Source: an uncultured Oscillospiraceae bacterium
GTDB lineage: Bacteria; Bacillota; Clostridia; Oscillospirales; Ruminococcaceae
NCBI GenBank assembly: GCA_910577365.1
Contig: CAJTMU010000056.1
Location: forward strand, 1 to 5,402
Length of the DNA stretch: 5,402 bases
Direction: 5' to 3'
Below are positions 1-5,036 of this stretch, piece by piece. Made by a program: the position numbers and the translations under genes. Under the pieces are notes generated by a model that had not been told where the DNA came from, did no database searches, and saw only the letters and a program-made list of their open reading frames with translations. The number at the start of each line of letters is the position of its first letter. Positions within the stretch are counted from its first letter, which is position 1.

Positions 1-355
1 TTTTCGCGCGGCAAGCGTCCGCCACAGCTCTTATTTTATCCGGTGAGCCGATATTGCCGGGGTTTATCCTTATTTTATCAACACCTGCCGCAACACACTC
101 CAGCGCTATTTTGTAATCAAAATGAATATCCGCGACTATCGGACAGCATACCGCGTTTTTCAGCGCCGCGATAAGCGCCGCGTCCTTTACCGCGGGCACG
201 GCGGCTCTTATGATATCACAGCCTGCCGCTTCAAGCTCTGCTGCCTGCTTCACGCTGTCCCCGATATTTTCCGCGGGAACGCTTAGCATGGACTGGATAT
301 AAATTTTGCCTTTTCCAAGCTCCAGCGAACCGATCTTTACCGTTTTCGCGCTCAT
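1..355 (-). CDS. ispG: IspG (GcpE), (E)-4-hydroxy-3-methylbut-2-enyl-diphosphate synthase, N-terminal part (3' end outside window)
   Basis: Iron-sulfur enzyme of the MEP isoprenoid pathway. It reductively converts methylerythritol cyclodiphosphate (MEcPP) to HMBPP in the cytoplasm. The frame is open from an ATG at 355 to the left edge and gives 118 residues, about a third of a normal IspG of roughly 350. Visible family blocks are IQSM (20-23), AGCDIIRAAVP (44-54), ADIHFDYK (75-82) and DKIRINPGNIG (93-103), all from the TIM-barrel domain. The cysteines that hold the 4Fe-4S cluster lie in the missing C-terminal part. The start is supported by GGAGGT at 361-366, five bases upstream, and by an ATGA overlap with the rseP stop, which indicates translational coupling. 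After IQSM the usual TNTDT-like stretch is replaced by LSVPAEN. The conserved blocks make the identification secure. Confidence 0.95.
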   Translation of the reverse strand, partial: MSAKTVKIGSLELGKGKIYIQSMLSVPAENIGDSVKQAAELEAAGCDIIRAAVPAVKDAALIAALKNAVCCPIVADIHFDYKIALECVAAGVDKIRINPGNIGSPDKIRAVADACRAK

Positions 356-1482
356 GTCTGACCTCCTGCAACAAGTCTGAAAATATCGTTGAATGTTACA
401 ACTATCATAAACAGCATAAGCAGCGCGAAGCCCGCGAAATGCACCATGCCCTCCACCTGCGGCTTTACGGGCTTTCTGCGTATCGCCTCAATAAGCAGGA
501 ACAGCAGGCGGCAGCCGTCAAGAGCGGGAATGGGTATAAGATTGAAAACACCCACGTTTATAGTAATAAGCGAAACCACGCTGAGAAAATCCGAAATGCT
601 GTAATTTGGATTGGACGCGACCTCACCGATAGCACTTATAGTCCCCACGGGACCCGAAAAATCATTAAGACCGTACTTGCCGCGAAGCATATCAACAAGC
701 GTCATAACTATGAGCCGCGCCGTGGAGCAGCTTTCACGAAAGCTCTCGGAAAGAACAGTTCCCACAGTCTTTTCCTGCCGATAAACCAGAAAATCAAAAT
801 AAATGCTGTTTCCGCCCTCGCCCGAGGTTGTCATAAATTCCACGTCATCCAGCTTAATCTTTTCGCCGCCGCGCTTTACAGTTATATCAAAAATGAGATT
901 ACCCTCGCTGTTAATTCTGTCGCTGCTCTGAAGCTTATACACGATATCTGAAAGGCAGAATATCCGCGTTCCGTCAATGGAAATTATCTCGTCGTCAACC
1001 TGAAGGCGGCTGCTGCTGACAGACTGCCGATTAAACTGGCTTATAACCGTCGAGCCGATTACGTCCGAGAAGCAAAGCGAGGTCAGCACAACAAAAAATC
1101 CAAGCACCAGATTCATCACAGGTCCCGCAAGTATCACTATCATGCGCTGCCATACAGGCTTAGCGTTAAAGGCGCGCGGATTTCCCGAACATCTTTTCGT
1201 GTCCTTTTCCTCATATACCGTCGTTTCCCCCGGGAGCAGGTCATCAGCGTACTGTTTCGTTTCGTCAAAGCCATCCTCGCCCTCCATGGAACAGGAGCCG
1301 CCTATTGGAAGCAGCCTTATGACATACTCGGTTTCCTTACCCTTTTTACGAAAGATAACGGGTCCCATGCCGAGAGCGAACTCTCTTACATATATCCCGC
1401 ACGCCTTTGCGGCAAAGAAATGTCCCAATTCATGAATTATTATTATAACGCAAAAGACAAGAATCGCAATAACTATTTCCAT
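352..1482 (-). CDS. rseP: RseP/RasP-type site-2 protease (M50 zinc metalloprotease) with PDZ domain
   Basis: Intramembrane zinc protease that cuts transmembrane substrates, classically anti-sigma factors and remnant signal peptides, after a first cut by another protease. It has 376 residues, a normal to slightly short length. TM1 at about 2-21 carries the zinc motif HELGH (17-21). Next come FALGMGPVIF (35-44), AKPVWQRM (107-114) and TM2 with ILAGPVMNLVLG (117-128). A PDZ-like domain spans about 140-215 (VDDEIISIDG at 162-171), followed by FSGPVG (275-280). TM3 carries NLIPIPALDG (314-323), whose Asp322 is the third zinc ligand, and a last hydrophobic segment lies at about 347-370. Catalytic residues are all present. 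Residues about 70-103, between GGSCSMEGED and AFNAKP, form an acidic stretch longer than I expect for the family. The gene starts 27 bases after dxr and overlaps ispG. The natural substrate cannot be inferred here, because no sigma or anti-sigma gene is in the window. Confidence 0.95.
   Translation of the reverse strand: MEIVIAILVFCVIIIIHELGHFFAAKACGIYVREFALGMGPVIFRKKGKETEYVIRLLPIGGSCSMEGEDGFDETKQYADDLLPGETTVYEEKDTKRCSGNPRAFNAKPVWQRMIVILAGPVMNLVLGFFVVLTSLCFSDVIGSTVISQFNRQSVSSSRLQVDDEIISIDGTRIFCLSDIVYKLQSSDRINSEGNLIFDITVKRGGEKIKLDDVEFMTTSGEGGNSIYFDFLVYRQEKTVGTVLSESFRESCSTARLIVMTLVDMLRGKYGLNDFSGPVGTISAIGEVASNPNYSISDFLSVVSLITINVGVFNLIPIPALDGCRLLFLLIEAIRRKPVKPQVEGMVHFAGFALLMLFMIVVTFNDIFRLVAGGQT
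361..366 (-). promoter_or_regulatory. Ribosome binding site of ispG, embedded in the end of rseP
   Basis: On the minus strand GGAGGT lies five bases before the ispG ATG. It is formed by the last codons of rseP (Gly-Gly-Gln-Thr-stop). A strong site at good spacing plus the ATGA stop/start overlap fixes the ispG start and suggests coupled translation. Confidence 0.8.
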
Positions 1483-1485
1483 ACT

Positions 1486-1491
1486 ACCTCC
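1486..1491 (-). promoter_or_regulatory. Ribosome binding site of rseP with unusually short spacing
   Basis: GGAGGT on the minus strand is followed by only AGT before the rseP ATG at 1482. Three bases is shorter than the usual five to nine. No better in-frame start is seen: HELGH falls at residue 17, the normal distance from the start in this family, so the ATG is kept. Confidence 0.6.
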
Positions 1492-1509
1492 GAAAAAACG
1501 CTCTTGAAA

Positions 1510-2649
1510 TTATACCTTTGCCCTCAATGCGACAAATGCCTCAGCCGCAGCCTTTGCCGACATTATATCGTCTATTGTTGGCGCTTGGACGACCTTAAGT
1601 GTTTCCAACGCCTCGGTCACAATATCTCCGATTTCGAGAAATTTTATTTTACCTTCCAGAAACAGTGCTACCGCCGCTTCATTTGCGCTGTTTACCAAAC
1701 AGGGAGCTGTGCCGCCCGCGGCAACAGCTTTTTTTGCCGCCGAAAGACAGCGGAAAGTATCCTCGTCCGCTTTGTCGAAAGTGAGCGCTCCCACGTCAAA
1801 CAGCGATAGCTTTTTTGCGGGACATGGCAGTCTTTCAGGGTATGTCAGCGCAAGCTGTATGGGTATACGCATATCAGCTGTTCCGAGCTGAGCTATCACC
1901 GCTCCATCATCAAACTCCACCGCAGAATGAATGATGCTTTGACGGTGTACAACTATCTCCACCTGCTCAGGCGAAACGTCAAACAGCCGCACCGCCTCGA
2001 TAAGCTCCAATCCCTTATTAATCAGCGTTGCACTGTCAACAGTGATTTTAGCGCCCATACTCCAATTAGGGTGTTTTAAAGCCTGCTCAACCGTTACGTT
2101 CTCCAATTCCCCGCGATTTTTTCCGAAAAAAGGTCCGCCTGAAGCTGTGAGAATTATTTTTGACAATTTATTTCCCATTGCGCCCATAAGGCACTGGAAT
2201 ATCGCTGAATGTTCGCTGTCAATCGGCAAAAGACGCACACCGTTTTCGCGGACGCAATCTGTGACAAGACTGCCGCCCGCCACTAAAGTTTCCTTATTGG
2301 CAAGTGCGATATCGTTCCCCGCCCGCGCCGCGGCAAGCGTTGGAAGCAATCCTACCATTCCCACAACCGCGTTCACTACCCTGCCGCACTTCAACCGTGC
2401 CAGCTCACACAGACCCTCCATACCGCAAAGCACTTTTATATCGGTATCGGCAAGCCTTGACCGCATATCCAAGAATCTGCTTTCATCACAGACACAGACA
2501 CACTCTGGGTGAAATTCCCTTGCCTGCGCCTCAAGAAGTTCGGTATTCCGATTTGCGGACAACGCCTTTACTTTGATATTATGCGCGCGGCAGACATCTA
2601 ATGTCTGCGTTCCGATAGAACCTGTCGAACCAAGCAATACTATATCCAT
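1510..2649 (-). CDS. dxr: 1-deoxy-D-xylulose 5-phosphate reductoisomerase (DXR)
   Basis: Cytoplasmic enzyme that performs the NADPH-dependent rearrangement and reduction of DXP to MEP, the first committed step of the MEP isoprenoid pathway. It has 379 residues, close to the usual 380-400. Domains in order: the NADPH-binding Rossmann fold with GSTGSIG (7-13); IALANKETLVAGG (114-126); the metal site IDSEHSAIF (143-151) with Asp144 and Glu146; ILTASGGPFF (166-175); the active-site loop with HPNWSMG (193-199) and ITVDSATLINKGLELIEA (202-219), where Glu215 is the third metal ligand; VHRQSIIHS (234-242); and LGTADMRIPI (255-264). The C-terminal helical domain is complete. The start is set at the ATG 2649 with GAGGGG upstream. 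A longer reading from a TTG at 2694 adds 15 residues ahead of the Rossmann fold and is unlikely. It works in the same pathway as ispG two genes downstream. Confidence 0.97.
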   Translation of the reverse strand: MDIVLLGSTGSIGTQTLDVCRAHNIKVKALSANRNTELLEAQAREFHPECVCVCDESRFLDMRSRLADTDIKVLCGMEGLCELARLKCGRVVNAVVGMVGLLPTLAAARAGNDIALANKETLVAGGSLVTDCVRENGVRLLPIDSEHSAIFQCLMGAMGNKLSKIILTASGGPFFGKNRGELENVTVEQALKHPNWSMGAKITVDSATLINKGLELIEAVRLFDVSPEQVEIVVHRQSIIHSAVEFDDGAVIAQLGTADMRIPIQLALTYPERLPCPAKKLSLFDVGALTFDKADEDTFRCLSAAKKAVAAGGTAPCLVNSANEAAVALFLEGKIKFLEIGDIVTEALETLKVVQAPTIDDIMSAKAAAEAFVALRAKV

Positions 2650-2659
2650 ATTATGTTTT

Positions 2660-2665
2660 CCCCTC
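2660..2665 (-). promoter_or_regulatory. Ribosome binding site deciding the dxr start
   Basis: GAGGGG on the minus strand lies ten bases before the ATG at 2649. It lies inside the 15-codon extension that a TTG start at 2694 would add, which favours the shorter protein beginning directly at the Rossmann fold. Confidence 0.6.
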
Positions 2666-2723
2666 GGAGCATGTTTGTTATCCCGATTACGCAAAATACG
2701 CGGTTAAGATGATAAATGCTTTT

Positions 2724-2761
2724 AACAAAACCACCCATTCACAGTGTGAATGGGCAGGGTT
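2724..2761 (-). terminator. Hairpin with T-rich tail between cdsA and dxr (candidate terminator or attenuator)
   Basis: A perfect inverted repeat pairs CCCATTCACA (2734-2743) with TGTGAATGGG (2745-2754) around one base. In RNA the innermost pairs would open to form a normal loop. An outer AACC (2729-2732) and GGTT (2758-2761) extend the stem past a small internal bulge. Read on the minus strand, the stem is followed by a T-rich stretch (TTTTGTT, 2724-2730), so it looks like an intrinsic terminator acting after cdsA. It sits in the longest gap of the cluster, 148 bases. The T-tract is interrupted and partly used by the outer stem, so partial read-through into dxr is likely. It could instead be a dispersed intergenic repeat. 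Confidence 0.55.
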
Positions 2762-2797
2762 CCCGCAGAAACGCTCCACAAAAGAACGCTCCGCATA

Positions 2798-3628
2798 TTA
2801 CACAACGGGAGATATAAAGCTGAAAATCACAAACAGAAAAGGCGCTGTGAAAAGTACGCTGTCAAATCTGTCAAGCACCCCGCCATGACCCGGCATAATA
2901 TTGCCGAAATCCTTTACCTTATACTGCCGTTTTATGACCGAAGCCGTAAGGTCGCCCAGTACGCCCACTGCACTCGCAATCATACCCACTGGTATAAGCA
3001 CCGCGTAGGACATGAAGCTATCCGAGGCGATAAACAGATTATACACCAAGCATTGTATAAACACCACAACTCCCACCGTCACGATACCGCCTATAAGACC
3101 CTCTACGGTTTTTTTGGGGCTTACTTTCGGGCAAAGCTTATGCTTTCCGAAAAACGTTCCCACAAAATAAGCGCCCGAATCGCCGAACCACGCGCAGAAA
3201 AGCGTATAAATGATAAGGAACACTCCCATAGCGGAATTTTCAACGGAATAGCGCACAAACAATATACAGCTCAGCGCCCCCGGGATAGCCAGCGCTGCGC
3301 AGCCGCACATTGCAACGTCGGAGAATTTCAGCGTTTCGTGCTTCGCCAGCATTATCAGCAGCAGGCAGAAAACGAACGCAAGGTAGAACGTAACGGCATA
3401 TTTTCGCAAAACAGGTACGTTAAGCACAAACGGAACAGCCGCAGCGAAAACCGTGCAAACCCATTTCATCAGCTTATACTGTCCGCATTTCACCGCGCGG
3501 ATAAGCTCCCATACGCCAACCGCCCCGAAAAACGCCAGCATTATCATATAAAGCCAACTTATGTCGGCGATAAGTGCGCCTACTCCTATTACGATCCCGA
3601 CAACCGCGGAAATAATCCGAACAGCCAT
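2798..3628 (-). CDS. cdsA: Phosphatidate cytidylyltransferase (CDP-diacylglycerol synthase)
   Basis: Integral membrane enzyme that joins CTP and phosphatidic acid to form CDP-diacylglycerol, the precursor of bacterial phospholipids. It has 276 residues, a normal length. It is strongly hydrophobic, with about seven to eight predicted membrane segments: roughly 5-23, 25-44, 55-72, 78-95, 107-125, 135-158, 178-200 and 208-226, with a last hydrophobic stretch at 257-275. The conserved DSGAYFVGTFFGKHKL (150-165) and SPKKTVEG (170-177) are present. So is the complete family signature at 230-256: S230, K233-R234, K239-D240, H248-G-G, D253-R254, D256. The ATG start is firm, because an in-frame TAG lies four codons upstream (3638-3640). 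AAGGAG (3641-3646) is 12 bases away, rather far, while a weaker AGGT (3636-3639) is seven bases away. It follows uppS by 89 bases. Confidence 0.96.
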   Translation of the reverse strand: MAVRIISAVVGIVIGVGALIADISWLYMIMLAFFGAVGVWELIRAVKCGQYKLMKWVCTVFAAAVPFVLNVPVLRKYAVTFYLAFVFCLLLIMLAKHETLKFSDVAMCGCAALAIPGALSCILFVRYSVENSAMGVFLIIYTLFCAWFGDSGAYFVGTFFGKHKLCPKVSPKKTVEGLIGGIVTVGVVVFIQCLVYNLFIASDSFMSYAVLIPVGMIASAVGVLGDLTASVIKRQYKVKDFGNIMPGHGGVLDRFDSVLFTAPFLFVIFSFISPVV

Positions 3629-3717
3629 ATCTGTGACCTACTCCTTTCGGGTCATGTACAATTCCGCGCATTAAAAACACGAACGGACGTCCGAGCCGCG
3701 AAACCGCTTATAATACC
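3629..3717 (-). other. uppS-cdsA spacer with a 10-base palindrome
   Basis: The 89-base spacer holds a perfect palindrome CGGACGTCCG (3684-3693), followed on the minus strand by TTCGTGTTTTT. As a hairpin it would have only about three stable pairs, so it is not a convincing terminator. As double-stranded DNA it could be a protein site, but nothing else supports that. The cdsA ribosome binding region is at the left end. No gene or clear promoter is seen. Confidence 0.3.
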
Positions 3718-4419
3718 TTAAAGCCCGCCAAATCTGCGATTTCGCTCCGCAAATATATCCATCGCGCTTATAAGGTCTTTTTTCTTGAAATCCGGCCACA
3801 GAACGTCCATAAACACAAACTCGGCATATGCCGCCTGCCATATCATGAAGTTTGACAGCCGCTGCTCCCCGCTGGGTCGGATAACCATATCCAGCGGCGG
3901 CATGGTGCTTGTATAAAGATGCTCCTCAATAAGGCTCTCAGTAATATCTTCGGGCAAAAGAAACTCATCGGCACACTGACGCGCTATTTCAGCGCACGCC
4001 GCGGTTATTTCCGCCCTGCCTCCGTAATTAAGCGCGATGCCAACTATAAAGCCGTCATTATCCTTTGAAGACAGCTCTATATCGTCCAAGTCTGCTCGGA
4101 TATCCTCAGCAAGCGGCGTTTTATCGCCTAAAATGACTATGCGGATATTTTCGCGCACCGTTGCCCTGATATCTTTAATATAACGTCGCAGCAGCTCCAT
4201 TATACCATTTATTTCGTCAGGAGGGCGCTTCCAGTTTTCGGTAGAGAACGCGTAAAAGCTTGCACACTCCACTCCAAGCTCTCTGCACCAGTTTATGGTT
4301 TTTTTAAAAACTGCTGCGCCTTGTGAATGACCCGCGTTTCTCGGCAGCCCGCGCTTTTTTGCCCATCTGCCGTTTCCGTCCATGATAAATCCGATATGCC
4401 GCGGAATGTTTTTTTTCAT
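3718..4419 (-). CDS. uppS: Isoprenyl transferase, undecaprenyl diphosphate synthase (UppS)
   Basis: Cytoplasmic cis-prenyltransferase that adds isopentenyl units to farnesyl diphosphate. The product, C55 undecaprenyl diphosphate, is the lipid carrier for peptidoglycan and other wall polymers. It has 233 residues, slightly short but complete. Motifs: HIGFIMDGNGRWAKKRGLPR (8-27) with catalytic Asp14; GHSQG (30-34); FYAFSTENWKRP (55-66); ALNYGGRAEI (129-138); and the diphosphate-binding block IRPSGEQRLSNFMIWQAAYA (180-199) with Arg181, Arg187 and Ser189, followed by LWPDF (207-211) and the RRFGG end (228-232). Most homologues I know have Thr rather than Pro at 182. The start ATG overlaps the frr stop by one base (TGATG). 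Product chain length is inferred from genomic context: the gene sits in the standard UppS position of this cluster. Confidence 0.95.
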   Translation of the reverse strand: MKKNIPRHIGFIMDGNGRWAKKRGLPRNAGHSQGAAVFKKTINWCRELGVECASFYAFSTENWKRPPDEINGIMELLRRYIKDIRATVRENIRIVILGDKTPLAEDIRADLDDIELSSKDNDGFIVGIALNYGGRAEITAACAEIARQCADEFLLPEDITESLIEEHLYTSTMPPLDMVIRPSGEQRLSNFMIWQAAYAEFVFMDVLWPDFKKKDLISAMDIFAERNRRFGGL

Positions 4420-4439
4420 CAGATAGCCATTATTTCCTT
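4417..4439 (-). promoter_or_regulatory. uppS start by stop/start overlap without a well-placed ribosome binding site
   Basis: The frr TGA and uppS ATG share one base (TGATG, 4417-4421). The nearest purine-rich match, AAGGA (4435-4439), lies 15 bases before the ATG, too far for a typical site. Termination-reinitiation by ribosomes finishing frr is the simplest reading. The start itself is fixed by the conserved HIGFIMDGNGRW motif beginning at residue 8. Confidence 0.6.
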
Positions 4440-4973
4440 TTCCTTAGCTGCGCCGACCTTATCTATCTCCTCGGTATACTTGTCCGTCAGCTTCTGAATG
4501 CTCTTTTCGGCGTCCTTAACGTCGTCCTCGGTTATCTCACCCGACTTTTTCTTCGCCTTTATCTTATCCATTGCGTCGCGCCTTACGTTGCGGACAGCTA
4601 CCTTGCTCTCCTCGCAGGTCTTGCTGATAGTTTTGCACAGCTCTTTTCTGCGCTCCTCGGTAAGCTGCGGGAACACAATCCTCAGCACCCTTCCGTCGTT
4701 GGTCGGATTTATCCCGAGATCGCTCGCCTGAATAGCCTTTTCGATCTTCGACAGCATCGACCCGTCGTAGGGCGATACAACCAGTATCCTTGCTTCGGCA
4801 ACCGATACTGAAGCCAGCTGATTTACGGGAGTGGCGGTTCCGTAATAATCCACCGATATTCTGTCCAGCACACCTGGGTTAGCTCTTCCCGCACGGATAG
4901 TGCCAAGCTCGCTTTCGAGCGCCAGAATGCATTTTCCCATTTTGTCCTTAGCCGTGTTTATTGTCTGTTCCAT
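4419..4973 (-). CDS. frr: Ribosome recycling factor
   Basis: With EF-G, this protein splits post-termination ribosomes so that the subunits can be reused. It acts in the cytoplasm. The 184 residues match the family's roughly 185. Domain I is the three-helix bundle (about 1-30 and 105-184), with LGTIRAGRANPGVLDRI (23-39) and the conserved basic stretch VAVRNVRRDA (125-134) that contacts the ribosome. Domain II is the small beta domain in between, with YYGTATPVNQLASVSV (43-58), ILVVSPYD (63-70), SDLGINPTNDGRVLRI (84-99) and FPQLTEERRKEL (101-112). The start is ATG 4973. A reading five codons longer from a TTG at 4988 would begin on top of the GGAGGT ribosome binding site and is rejected. It follows pyrH by 63 bases and overlaps uppS, the standard bacterial order. 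Confidence 0.97.
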   Translation of the reverse strand: MEQTINTAKDKMGKCILALESELGTIRAGRANPGVLDRISVDYYGTATPVNQLASVSVAEARILVVSPYDGSMLSKIEKAIQASDLGINPTNDGRVLRIVFPQLTEERRKELCKTISKTCEESKVAVRNVRRDAMDKIKAKKKSGEITEDDVKDAEKSIQKLTDKYTEEIDKVGAAKEKEIMAI

Positions 4974-4980
4974 AGTTGTG

Positions 4981-4986
4981 ACCTCC
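4981..4986 (-). promoter_or_regulatory. Ribosome binding site deciding the frr start
   Basis: GGAGGT on the minus strand is seven bases before ATG 4973. Its bases would be codons 1-3 of a longer TTG-initiated reading, so the ATG start giving 184 residues is preferred. Confidence 0.85.
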
Positions 4987-5009
4987 AAATCAGAAATAAG
5001 ATATCAATT

Positions 5010-5027
5010 GACGGAAAGCTCTCCGTC
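5010..5027 (-). other. Small hairpin in the pyrH-frr spacer
   Basis: GACGGA (5010-5015) and TCCGTC (5022-5027) form a six-pair stem with a six-base loop. On the coding (minus) strand the stem is followed by AATTGATAT, with no T-run, so it is not a good terminator of the pyrH transcript. On the plus strand TTTT follows it, but no convergent plus-strand gene is present to need it. It may affect mRNA processing or stability, or be chance. Confidence 0.3.
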
Positions 5028-5036
5028 TTTTGTATT

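Larger units (their letters stand above)
2650..2797 (-). other. cdsA-dxr spacer, possible start of a dxr-rseP-ispG sub-transcript
   Basis: This 148-base spacer holds the hairpin at 2724-2761 and the dxr ribosome binding site. An 8-base direct repeat AACGCTCC occurs at 2770-2777 and 2785-2792, just after the cdsA stop. Between the hairpin and dxr the minus strand is fairly AT-rich. TATTTT around 2692-2697 could be a -10 box, but I find no convincing -35 at the right distance, so no promoter is claimed. No small gene is supported here. Confidence 0.4.

Noticed and set aside
439..951. A 170-codon open frame on the plus strand, antisense to rseP
   Set aside because: It lies wholly within the well-supported rseP gene, shows no recognisable motif and is best explained as a shadow frame.
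2042..2512. A 156-codon open frame on the plus strand, antisense to dxr
   Set aside because: The minus strand has all DXR motifs across this region. The antisense translation is low-complexity and Ser/Pro-rich, with no motif.
2650..2694. Fifteen-codon N-terminal extension of dxr from a TTG
   Set aside because: It would add a basic, unconserved tail before the Rossmann fold, and GAGGGG upstream of ATG 2649 supports the shorter form.
2685..2724. Promoter for dxr just after the hairpin
   Set aside because: TATTTT near 2692-2697 could be a -10, but no reasonable -35 is seen at 16-18 bases, so the sequence alone does not support it.
2750..3721. A 323-codon open frame on the plus strand, antisense to cdsA and longer than it
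   Set aside because: The minus strand encodes a complete CdsA with its full signature. The plus-strand translation is rich in His, Arg, Lys and Gln without domain motifs, as expected from the complement of a hydrophobic protein, and it has no clear ribosome binding site.
4974..4988. Five-codon N-terminal extension of frr from a TTG
   Set aside because: The extension is the ribosome binding site itself (GGAGGT), and the shorter protein has the family's length.
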